Translations under genes and position numbers: made by a program | DNA from: HGM04593 sp045631905 | GTDB taxonomy: Bacteria > Bacteroidota > Bacteroidia > Bacteroidales > Bacteroidaceae | Direction: 5' to 3' | NCBI GenBank assembly: GCA_045631905.1 | Contig: JAZQVO010000004.1 | Location: 1 to 56,801 of the forward strand | DNA length: 56,801 bases | In this document: piece after piece, positions 25,622-34,098 of the stretch | How the letters are laid out: each line of letters starts with the position of its first letter | Position numbering within the stretch: position 1 is the first letter of the stretch | The notes under the pieces: model-generated | Seen by the model: the letters and a program-made list of their open reading frames with translations, nothing else | Databases searched by the model: none | Told to the model about the DNA's origin: nothing

Positions 25622-27121
25622 ATGAGAAACATACAAGTATTTATATTGGCTCTGTTTGCCACGTTGTTGTCGTGTAGCCCGTCGTTGCCCGAAAAATATA
25701 TATCGACAGGTGCCAAACCGCAAATATACCCCGATTACACAGATGTTACCATACCCTGCAACATCGCGCCTCTTGTGTTCGAGATTAAGGAGCCTGCCGA
25801 TGAGTGCGTAACAAGCGTGAGTGCGGGCGTGTCGAAATTTTTATATTCGGGAACCGAGGTGTCGCCCTCTCTCGATGAGTGGAACGCGCTTGTGAAAGAG
25901 GCTGTCGGCGGGGAGATTAATGTTGAGGTCTTTACATGTAATAACGACAAATGGCGCAAGTTTGATAAATTCTCTATTAATGTATCGCCCGATACAATAG
26001 ACAGGTATATATCATACCGTCTTATCCCTCCCTCCTATGTGGCTTATGAGCGTTTGAACATATGCCAACGCGACCTTACAACGTACAACGAGGATATTGT
26101 GTATAATAATATGCTTGTAACAAGGGAACCCGAGGGACAGTGTATAAATTGTCATGCCTACAAAGCCCATCGCACCGATAATATGCAGTTTCATGTGCGT
26201 CAGTACAAAGGCGGTACAGTGTTTGTGCATAACGGTGAGGTGAAAAAACTGAACCTTGCAACCGACTCAACCCTGTCGGCAGGTGTCTACCCCGCATTTA
26301 ACCCTGTGTACGATGTCGTTGCATATTCTGTAAACAGAACCGGCCAGATATTTCACACAAAGCACCCTAATAAAGTCGAGGTGCAGGATACAAAAAGCGA
26401 TATAATACTCTTCGACCCGGTAAATCTCACGGTCACCAACGTGGCCAGCGATACTACCAAGCTGGAGGTGTTCCCTTGGTGGTCGCCCGATGGTCGCACC
26501 TTGTATTATTGCTCATCGCACTTCCCCGAGATTAAGGAAAAAGAGACCGCTGTTGAGGCCGAGATTAAACGATACAAAGATGTAAAATATAGCGTGTTAC
26601 GCCGTTCTTGGGACCCCGAAACCCATGCTTTTGGTGCGGTGGATACGGTATTTAATGCCGCCAAGATGGGCAAGAGCGCAACCTTCCCCCGTATCTCGCC
26701 CGATGGTAAATATCTGCTTTTTGCCATGGCCGAATATGGTTGCTTCCATATATGGCACAACGATGCCGACCTCTATGTTATGGAGCTCGAAAGCGGTGAT
26801 TTTTGGCCCTTGGAGAAGGCAAACTCCTCTTATGCCGAGAGTTACCACTCTTGGAATAGTACAGGACGTTGGATTCTCTTTGCAAGCCGTCGCGACGATA
26901 CTAATTACAGCCGTCTTTATATAGCGCATGTGGGTGCCGACGGAAAAGCCGAAAAAGCTTTCCTTCTCCCCCAGCAAGAGGCCGATTTTTACAACTACTT
27001 CGACCGTTCGTACAACGTCCCGGAGTTCATGGTTGAAGCCATCGAAATACCGGCTTCGCGCTTTGCAGAGGTGGTTGAAGGTGATGCTTTAAATGTTAAA
27101 TACAAGCCCTCGGGAAAGTAA
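25622..27121 (+). CDS. Lipoprotein with c-type heme motif and PD40/TolB-like propeller
   Basis: A 499-residue lipoprotein (lipobox ATLLSC, Cys18). The ATG at 25622 is taken as the start rather than the upstream in-frame TTG at 25616. The motif CINCH at residues 174-178 is a CxxCH heme c attachment site, followed by HRTDNMQFHVRQYKGG. After it come propeller-like repeats typical of PD40/TolB domains: VAYSVNRTGQIF, FPWWSPDGRTLYYCSSHFPE, FPRISPDGKYLLFAMAEYG and HSWNSTGRWILFASRRDD. The combination suggests an envelope redox or sensing protein needing the cytochrome c maturation system. Similar proteins are annotated only as PD40 or cytochrome-like in Bacteroidales. It lies 62 bp after the DUF6057-like gene. 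Confidence 0.75.
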   Translation: MRNIQVFILALFATLLSCSPSLPEKYISTGAKPQIYPDYTDVTIPCNIAPLVFEIKEPADECVTSVSAGVSKFLYSGTEVSPSLDEWNALVKEAVGGEINVEVFTCNNDKWRKFDKFSINVSPDTIDRYISYRLIPPSYVAYERLNICQRDLTTYNEDIVYNNMLVTREPEGQCINCHAYKAHRTDNMQFHVRQYKGGTVFVHNGEVKKLNLATDSTLSAGVYPAFNPVYDVVAYSVNRTGQIFHTKHPNKVEVQDTKSDIILFDPVNLTVTNVASDTTKLEVFPWWSPDGRTLYYCSSHFPEIKEKETAVEAEIKRYKDVKYSVLRRSWDPETHAFGAVDTVFNAAKMGKSATFPRISPDGKYLLFAMAEYGCFHIWHNDADLYVMELESGDFWPLEKANSSYAESYHSWNSTGRWILFASRRDDTNYSRLYIAHVGADGKAEKAFLLPQQEADFYNYFDRSYNVPEFMVEAIEIPASRFAEVVEGDALNVKYKPSGK

Positions 27122-27122
27122 A

Positions 27123-27144
27123 AATTAACATTTAAGTGTTAATT
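27123..27144. terminator. Small hairpin after the heme lipoprotein gene
   Basis: AATTAACA (27123-27130) pairs with TGTTAATT (27137-27144) across a six-base loop, immediately after the stop codon. It is AT-rich and weak on its own; it probably assists the stronger terminator downstream. Confidence 0.4.
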
Positions 27145-27159
27145 AAGCAAAAAATACAC

Positions 27160-27207
27160 TCCTCCGTTTTTTTAAGATTTTTTCTTAGAGAAACGGGGGA
27201 TTTTTTT
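27160..27207 (+). terminator. Rho-independent terminator of the etf-aroC operon
   Basis: TCCTCCGTTT (27160-27169) pairs with AAACGGGGGA (27191-27200), with a further inner stem TAAGA/TCTTA, and is followed by seven T residues. It separates the etf-to-heme-lipoprotein unit from the FAS1/Sus locus. Confidence 0.8.
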
Positions 27208-27279
27208 GTTTTCGTGTTAAAAAAAAACGGTAAGAGGTAAAAAATATGGAGATTTATGCGAATATTTATTTAAAAGTCT

Positions 27280-27287
27280 TATTTTTG
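27280..27287 (+). promoter_or_regulatory. -7 element of the FAS1-SusCD locus
   Basis: TATTTTTG fits TAnnTTTG exactly and is followed by GCAC, as in the etf and tRNA promoters here. A clear TTG -33 element is not visible. The predicted leader is about 75 bases of AT-rich sequence before the ATG at 27369. Confidence 0.6.
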
Positions 27288-27368
27288 CACGTTACATAGT
27301 GGCTAATTGTGCCCCTGTGCTAAGTGTTTAAAAAAATAAAAAAAATATAATTAATAAATTTCGTACTT

Positions 27369-30300
27369 ATGTTAAAGCACCGTTTAAGTAAATTTGGCAA
27401 CACAACGCTATCAGCGTTGGTGGTACTGCTGTTCAGTGGTATGCTGTTTTCGTGCCAGGACGCGCTGGACGATTATTCCTACGATGATGGCGGCGAACCT
27501 TCGTGGTTGGGAGAAAGTGTTTATGGTTTTTTGCGTAGTAATAATTCGGGACACGAGTATAATTACTATGCTGATATCGTAGACGATTTGGGTCAAACCG
27601 AAACATTCAAAAAGACCGGTAGTAAAACCGTATTTGTAGCAGACGATGAGGCGTTTGAGCGTTTCTTCAAAGACAACAAATGGGGTGTTACTTGTTATGA
27701 GGACCTTACACTCTCTCAAAAGAAAATTTTGTTGAAGGCCTCAATGCTCGACGATGCTATGTTGCTCGATATGTTATCTGCAACATCGGCAAATGAAAAA
27801 GACGAGGGCCTCTGTTTGCGTCGCGAGACATCACTGACTCCGGTCGATTCAATCCCTCTTGTAAAGGGCGAAGAGACACCTAAATACAACAAGTATTGGG
27901 ACGCATATCGCGGAAAAGAGCGTGACGCAGAGATGTACATCGCTATGGACGCTTCAAAGTCGATGATGGTGCACTTCCTTCCCGAGTTCTTGAAAAAATC
28001 GGGTATCACAGTAAGCGACATGTCTTTCTTCTTGCGCAAAAACGGTGAGCAGGTAAAAACCTACAAAGAGGGCGAAGCCTACATCTATGACAAGAAGATT
28101 GTAGCAAGCGATATTCCCACCGATGGTTTTTCCGATGATACCATGACCATTACATGTAAGAATGGTTACTTGTATCGTTTGGACGACGTGCTTATACCCC
28201 CCTCGAACATGGCGGCAGAGTTGCGCTCTCGCGAGGATACAGAGGTATTCAGCCACATCATCGAGCGTTACAGTATGCCTGTCTTCAACGCGGCTCTTAC
28301 ACGTGAATTTAACTCTGTAACAGGAAAAGAGGACTCTGTTTTCTCTTGGAGCTATTACACACAAAAAGATGGTGGCGGTCTCGACATAACCGACCCCATT
28401 ATTAAAGATGCCTCTTTGCGTCCCAAAAGCCAGAGCGATGTACTCTTGTTCAACCCCGGTGCAAACCAGCTTGCGCTTTCGGGTAAAATGCAGGAAGATA
28501 TGTCGGCAATTTTTGCACCTACCGACGATGCAATGTTGAAGTACTTTACAGAAGAGGGTGGTATACTTGTTCTTGAACCCTACAATGTTCCCGGTACCGA
28601 TACATATGTCGAGGTTACCGACGAAGAGACATTGAAACTTGCGCTCAATAATATCCCCGACAATATTATCGCCGAGCTCATCAACAACCTCATGCAGAAG
28701 TCTTTCAACGGAACAGTACCTAGCCGTTTCGACGCGGTTGTAGACCAGGCGTCAGACCCCATCGAAGGTATAGGCGATGCTGTTGTAGAGAGCGTTGTTG
28801 CAAATAACGGTGTTATATATATATTAAATAAGGTATTCGGTCCTGCTACATATAGCGCCGTTTCAGCTCCTGCTACCCTTAAAAACAATCTGTTGATTAT
28901 GCGTAACATCATTACGCAGCTCGACTATAACTCATATTTGCTTGCAAAAAGAGCAATATACACACTCTTCCTTCCCGAGGATAAAAGTTTTGTATACTAC
29001 GACCCTGTTTCAATTGCAGCAAACGAAATTAACAAGGAGAAGAAACCCAAAGCTTATCAGTTCTTCTACGATAGAAATCACCCCAAAAATAAAGATAAGG
29101 ATTACTTGTATGCAAAAACTTATGTGTTCGACCCTGTCACATACGAACTCACATCTGATGAGGACGAGATAGACTATACTGAAGCTTTTGATATAGCAGC
29201 CTCTAAGAGCTACTTTAACGCAGGAAGTGGCGAAGCCAATTATGATCAGATCAAATGGTTCTTGTATAACCGCATGAGCGACCTTATTGAGCACCTTATT
29301 GTGGTAGACAAAATCGATAAAGAATCGACAAAGAAATACTACCTTACCAATAACGGTGGTGTAATTAAGGTCGATAATACAGGTGACGGCATTACCTTCC
29401 AAGGTGGTGAACAGGTTGAGAATGGCCACCATGTGGCAGTTACAGAGGATCTCAAATTGGATAATGGTGTGAGCTACATAACAACTCCTGCCGAGGTGAC
29501 CGACTTTACACACCTCTATTCATCAATGCCTACCCCCTCTACCAAGTCACTTTACAACCAGTTGATGGAGGTTACAGTAGTTAAAAATGAAAAAGGTGAG
29601 ATTGTTGAGTATCTCGAAGATTCTCCCTTCTATGAGTTTGTCAAACTTGTAGACCCCAATGTCTCTATCAAAAATGATATGGTAAAGGTGTTGGGAATAC
29701 TGTTCCCCGATGCCAATCCCTCTAAGGTGCAAAGCGACAGTGTGAAGAACTACTCTACATTCTTCACATCAATGACCAACGGTTCGGCCGATGGTAAAAT
29801 GCGTAACATCGTTCCCTTCTTTAATGGATTTAACTACACTGTATATATACCTTCGGCTGAGGCCTTGAAAGAGGTTATCAATGAGGGCCTTCCCACATGG
29901 GAGGATATTTGGAATTGTGCTAACGGTGAGGGCCTTGATGCTACACTTGGTGCGGCTCCTAAGAAGGCTGTTTCTAACATGCGTCTTTTGAAAGAGTTTA
30001 TACGTTACCACTTCCACGCGCATTCGTTGTTTGTAGATAATGTGTCGTCGAGCGACTCATATTCAACAATGTCTCTTTGTGGCGGTAAAATCTACAAGAC
30101 ATTAGATGTTACATTGAAAAACGGTTCAATTACAATTACCGACGAAAGAGGTAACACAGCCAATGTGTTGGCAGACGATGCAAGCATGGAGAACAATACA
30201 TGGAACTTGCTGTGTCGCGACTTTGAATTCCAGGCTAAGGGCGGTATTCCCGCAGGTATCACCCGTTCTTCGTTCTCTGTTGCACACATCATAGACAATA

Positions 30301-30746
30301 CATTGAAAACAAATTATTTGTATGGTTACGATGGCCGTTTCAAACGATTTGCTCTCAATGGTGAGTTAGTTGATGCTATGGAGGTTGTTGGCAACACTTC
30401 GAACGGTTTGTGCGAGGTAGATGGCAAGAACTGCTATCTTGTAGCAAGAGTCGACGATTCACATGGTTACTTGATGATACCTCGTAACGGAGCATTTACA
30501 AAACTTACTCGTGAAGATTACTACAAAGAGGCCGGTGAACTTGTGCTCATCGACAACGAAGGCTTCCGCGTAAATCGCGAAGTAGTAGTAAACTCCAAGA
30601 CAAAGAAAGAGGAGGTTGTATACTCATACTATCTCGACGAGAATGAGAACAAGTTGAAGTATGCCAATAACGGTGACATTATTGAAAGAGTTTCCACAAA
30701 GGAACCTTCAACAGAAGAAGATAACAATACAGAAGTCGTAGAATAA
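27369..30746 (+). CDS. Surface lipoprotein with about four FAS1 domains
   Basis: A 1125-residue lipoprotein. The lipobox is LFSC with Cys29, followed by QDALDD, an acidic stretch like the Bacteroidetes lipoprotein export signal, so surface exposure is likely. Fasciclin (FAS1)-like units are legible around 48-140 (KTVFVADDEAFERFFKD), 290-490 (SAIFAPTDDAMLKYF ... GVIYILNKVFGPA), 500-700 (YTLFLPEDKSFVYYD) and 730-1020 (YTVYIPSAEALKEVINEG ... SVAHIIDN). FAS1 domains usually mediate adhesion to proteins or glycans. The C-terminal tail is acidic. It is the first gene of a long run and 11 bp ahead of a SusC gene, so it likely works with that transporter, perhaps as a capture or accessory lipoprotein; this is inference. 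Confidence 0.82.
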   Translation: MLKHRLSKFGNTTLSALVVLLFSGMLFSCQDALDDYSYDDGGEPSWLGESVYGFLRSNNSGHEYNYYADIVDDLGQTETFKKTGSKTVFVADDEAFERFFKDNKWGVTCYEDLTLSQKKILLKASMLDDAMLLDMLSATSANEKDEGLCLRRETSLTPVDSIPLVKGEETPKYNKYWDAYRGKERDAEMYIAMDASKSMMVHFLPEFLKKSGITVSDMSFFLRKNGEQVKTYKEGEAYIYDKKIVASDIPTDGFSDDTMTITCKNGYLYRLDDVLIPPSNMAAELRSREDTEVFSHIIERYSMPVFNAALTREFNSVTGKEDSVFSWSYYTQKDGGGLDITDPIIKDASLRPKSQSDVLLFNPGANQLALSGKMQEDMSAIFAPTDDAMLKYFTEEGGILVLEPYNVPGTDTYVEVTDEETLKLALNNIPDNIIAELINNLMQKSFNGTVPSRFDAVVDQASDPIEGIGDAVVESVVANNGVIYILNKVFGPATYSAVSAPATLKNNLLIMRNIITQLDYNSYLLAKRAIYTLFLPEDKSFVYYDPVSIAANEINKEKKPKAYQFFYDRNHPKNKDKDYLYAKTYVFDPVTYELTSDEDEIDYTEAFDIAASKSYFNAGSGEANYDQIKWFLYNRMSDLIEHLIVVDKIDKESTKKYYLTNNGGVIKVDNTGDGITFQGGEQVENGHHVAVTEDLKLDNGVSYITTPAEVTDFTHLYSSMPTPSTKSLYNQLMEVTVVKNEKGEIVEYLEDSPFYEFVKLVDPNVSIKNDMVKVLGILFPDANPSKVQSDSVKNYSTFFTSMTNGSADGKMRNIVPFFNGFNYTVYIPSAEALKEVINEGLPTWEDIWNCANGEGLDATLGAAPKKAVSNMRLLKEFIRYHFHAHSLFVDNVSSSDSYSTMSLCGGKIYKTLDVTLKNGSITITDERGNTANVLADDASMENNTWNLLCRDFEFQAKGGIPAGITRSSFSVAHIIDNTLKTNYLYGYDGRFKRFALNGELVDAMEVVGNTSNGLCEVDGKNCYLVARVDDSHGYLMIPRNGAFTKLTREDYYKEAGELVLIDNEGFRVNREVVVNSKTKKEEVVYSYYLDENENKLKYANNGDIIERVSTKEPSTEEDNNTEVVE

Positions 30747-30757
30747 ATATATCAGCC

Positions 30758-33700
30758 ATGAATAAGATAAAACATTTATTATTACTCGTTCTCTTTTGTG
30801 CAGTAGGCGTTTCGGCCTCTGCACAGAAAGGCGCGAGAATTTCGGGAACCATCAGCAGTGACTCCGAGGGTCCGCTGATTATGGTAAATGTCACCGAACG
30901 TGATAAAAACAATCGTATTATCGAAGCTACGGTAACCGACTTCGAGGGTAACTTCTCAATGGTTGTTAAGAATGTTAGCAACGAGTTGGAGGTGTCGTAC
31001 ATTGGTTACAAAACCCAGCGTGTGCCCATTGGCTCTCGTACCGTCTTTAATATAAAGATGGTGGAAGACAAGGTGCTCGACGAGGTGGTTATTGAAGCCG
31101 AAGAAGTTAGACGTTCGGGAGGTTTGGACATTCTAGAACGTGAGATGACACACGCAACTCAGAAAATCAGCATGGACGAGATGCAAGGTCTTTCATTTGC
31201 TTCGGTAGACGAGGCTCTTCAAGGACAGATTGCTGGTCTTGACGTCGTGATGGGTTCGGGTTCTGTGGGTAAAGGAACACAGATGCGTCTTCGTGGTGTA
31301 TCTATGCTCGAGGGTACCAACTCAGAGTTGCAACCTTTGCTCGTTGTGGACGAAAACCCCTTTGAAGTTCCTCAGAGTTTCGACTTTGCCAACTCAAACG
31401 AGGACGCTTTTGCCGAGTTGCTTATGATTAACACCGAGGATATTGCCGAGATTGAGGTGTTGAAAGATGCCGCCTCTTGTGCAATTTGGGGACCTGCCGG
31501 TTCTAACGGTGTTATCAAGATTAAGACAAAGCGTGGTAAGCGTGGTCCTACACGTGTAAGCTTCACATACAAGTTCAAAGACAAATGGACACCTAATGGT
31601 CTTAACCTTCTTAATGGTGATGACTATACTATGCTTATGAAGCAGTCGCTCTTCAACCAAAACCAGACAGCGGTTAAAATACCCGAGTTGAACTACGACC
31701 AGAACCACCCCGAATTTGAGAACTACAACAATAACACCGATTGGGTAGATGCAGTATCAAAGCATGGTTATCGTAACGAGTACTCTCTTAACCTTAATGG
31801 TGGTGGTGAGAAAGCTACCTTCCGTGTATCAGGTTCATACTCAACAGAGACAGGTCAGGTTATTGGTGAGGAGATGAGCCAGTTGTCATCTCGTTTGGCT
31901 CTCGACTACTTTGTTTCTCAACGAATCAAGGTAATTGCCGACTTCTCGTTCTCTTATTTGGAGAGACATTATAAAGGTTCGGGCCTTATATATACAGCGT
32001 TAAAGATGATGCCCAACATGTCTATTTACAAACAGGACAAAGATGGTAACAACACAAGCGAATATTACAACATGCTGGAGTCGGCTACCGACCAGTTGAA
32101 AAACGGTATGAGCTTGAAAAACCCTGTTGCCGCAGGTAACCTCGAAAGTCGCGATTATGAGAACTTCAGCATTAACCCCCAGATTACCTTGGAGTACAAC
32201 CTCTTGGGCTTGGAGGATAATGAGACAGCTTTGAGATATCGTGGTATGGTGAACCTTAACGCTTCGAGCTCGGCCAGCCGTAACTACACACCCGGTTCTT
32301 TGAACCCCAAATCGGACTGGCACGAAGATATTATCAACCAATCAAGTTCTGCTGATGATAAAGGTTTTGCATTCTCTACACGTCATAACCTTGTCTTCAC
32401 ACCTTACCTTGGTAGCAAAGACCACTATTGGACAATGACAGGACAGTTCGACTTGAGAACAAGTTCAAGTAACAGCCAGTCATCTACATCAAGAGGTTTG
32501 CCTACCGGTAATATTACAAACTCAACAGTTTCGGCGAAGCTTGCAGGTGCATCTTCATCTAAATCGGAGAGCCGTGAGATTAGCTTCTCTTATGATACAC
32601 ACTATTCTTACAAGTCGAAGTATATGTTCCGTTTCTCACTTCGCGGTAATGGTTTGACAGCGATGGGTGACGACAGAAAGTGGGTGGTATTCCCCGCTGT
32701 ATCTGGTCGTTGGAATGTTAGCGATGAACCTTGGATGCAGTGGACAAAACCTGTAATCTCAATGTTGTCTTTGCGTCCCGGTTTTGCGTTGAACGGTAAC
32801 GCTCCCGGTGAGAACAAAACATTCAACAGCTATAGCTCACTTGGTAAGAACTATATGGGTGTGGGTGGTTACGTAATGGATAACATTCGTTTGACCGACC
32901 TTCGTACATCGGATAAACGTGAGTTCAACATCGGTTCTGACTTTGGTCTTTTCGATGGTAAAATCACCGGTTCGTTCAACTATTACTACAACACTACATA
33001 CGACCAGCTTGTATCGAACTACAAGATACCTTCGCCCACAGGTTTCAGCTCGCTTGCTTATAAGAACTCCGGTACCATGCGTAACTCGGGTTGGGAACTT
33101 AACTTGAACACAAGCCCCGTTGATTTGGGTGAGAATTTGTCGGTTAGCATGTATTTCAATATCGGTAAAAACTATAACGAAATTATAGAGATGGAGGAGG
33201 CCTACTTGGAGTCGAGAAACGAGAGCTATGACGCTCCCCGTAACGAGGCTTACCTCGGTCGTGTACAGGTAGGTAACCCCTATGGTGCAATTTATGGTTT
33301 CCGTTACAAGGGTGTATACCGTTTCAGCTACAAGAACTGGGAGAAGGCTCTTAAAGAGGCCAGCGAAGGTCGCAACGGTACCTGTCCTATTGTTTACGAT
33401 GCAAACGGCAAGTTGGTATTCAACGCCGACCGTACTCCCAAGAAATTGACACTCTTCTACGACCGCGAGCGTGGTAGCTCTACATATGAGTTCAAGGGTG
33501 GTGATGCTATTTACGAGGACGTTAATAAAGACGGTACAATCAACCAGCTCGATATTGTTTACCTTGGTAACTCTAACCCCAAGGCACAGGGAGGTTTCGG
33601 TTTCACATTCCGCATCTTCAAGAAGTGGACTTTGAAGACCAACTTCGCATATCGTTATGGTGTAGACGTTGTAAACAAGGCTCGTATGAGTTACGAGAAC

Positions 33701-34075
33701 ATGGCAACATTTAACAACCAGAGTGTAGCCGTAAACTACCGTTGGCGTAAAGAGGGTGATATTACCGAGATTCCCCGTGCGGTATATGGTTCGGGTTCTA
33801 CATACAACTACCTTGGTAGCGACCGTTTTGTAGAGGACGCTTCGTACCTCCGCCTACAATACTTGCAGGTTTCATATCAGTTCGATCAGGACTTTGTTAA
33901 GAAACTTGGTTTGAGAAGTTTGCAATTATATGCATCGGCCGACAACCTTATCTTCTGGAGTAAATATTCAGGTTTGGATCCCGAAATTAGTTCAGGTGGC
34001 GATGGTATTGCATACGATAGCCAGGACGTGCCCAGACCTCGTTCTTACACAGTGTCTCTGTCACTCGGTTTTTGA
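30758..34075 (+). CDS. SusC/RagA-type TonB-dependent outer membrane transporter (module 1)
   Basis: A 1105-residue outer membrane protein. It has a signal peptide (MNKIKHLLLLVLFCAVGVSA), a carboxypeptidase-regulatory-like domain (about 26-100, GTISSDSEGPLIMVNV), a TonB box region (LDEVVIEAEE, 107-116), a plug domain (about 130-260, with MRLRGVSMLEGTNSELQPLL and EIEVLKDAASCAIWGPAGSN) and a 22-strand barrel ending YTVSLSLGF. It imports a large substrate across the outer membrane with the SusD partner encoded next. No STN domain is present, so direct anti-sigma signalling through it is unlikely. Isoleucine codons are mainly ATT/ATC, in contrast to the neighbouring operons. Confidence 0.95.
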   Translation: MNKIKHLLLLVLFCAVGVSASAQKGARISGTISSDSEGPLIMVNVTERDKNNRIIEATVTDFEGNFSMVVKNVSNELEVSYIGYKTQRVPIGSRTVFNIKMVEDKVLDEVVIEAEEVRRSGGLDILEREMTHATQKISMDEMQGLSFASVDEALQGQIAGLDVVMGSGSVGKGTQMRLRGVSMLEGTNSELQPLLVVDENPFEVPQSFDFANSNEDAFAELLMINTEDIAEIEVLKDAASCAIWGPAGSNGVIKIKTKRGKRGPTRVSFTYKFKDKWTPNGLNLLNGDDYTMLMKQSLFNQNQTAVKIPELNYDQNHPEFENYNNNTDWVDAVSKHGYRNEYSLNLNGGGEKATFRVSGSYSTETGQVIGEEMSQLSSRLALDYFVSQRIKVIADFSFSYLERHYKGSGLIYTALKMMPNMSIYKQDKDGNNTSEYYNMLESATDQLKNGMSLKNPVAAGNLESRDYENFSINPQITLEYNLLGLEDNETALRYRGMVNLNASSSASRNYTPGSLNPKSDWHEDIINQSSSADDKGFAFSTRHNLVFTPYLGSKDHYWTMTGQFDLRTSSSNSQSSTSRGLPTGNITNSTVSAKLAGASSSKSESREISFSYDTHYSYKSKYMFRFSLRGNGLTAMGDDRKWVVFPAVSGRWNVSDEPWMQWTKPVISMLSLRPGFALNGNAPGENKTFNSYSSLGKNYMGVGGYVMDNIRLTDLRTSDKREFNIGSDFGLFDGKITGSFNYYYNTTYDQLVSNYKIPSPTGFSSLAYKNSGTMRNSGWELNLNTSPVDLGENLSVSMYFNIGKNYNEIIEMEEAYLESRNESYDAPRNEAYLGRVQVGNPYGAIYGFRYKGVYRFSYKNWEKALKEASEGRNGTCPIVYDANGKLVFNADRTPKKLTLFYDRERGSSTYEFKGGDAIYEDVNKDGTINQLDIVYLGNSNPKAQGGFGFTFRIFKKWTLKTNFAYRYGVDVVNKARMSYENMATFNNQSVAVNYRWRKEGDITEIPRAVYGSGSTYNYLGSDRFVEDASYLRLQYLQVSYQFDQDFVKKLGLRSLQLYASADNLIFWSKYSGLDPEISSGGDGIAYDSQDVPRPRSYTVSLSLGF

Positions 34076-34098
34076 TAACGTAAAAGTTGAAGATTATT

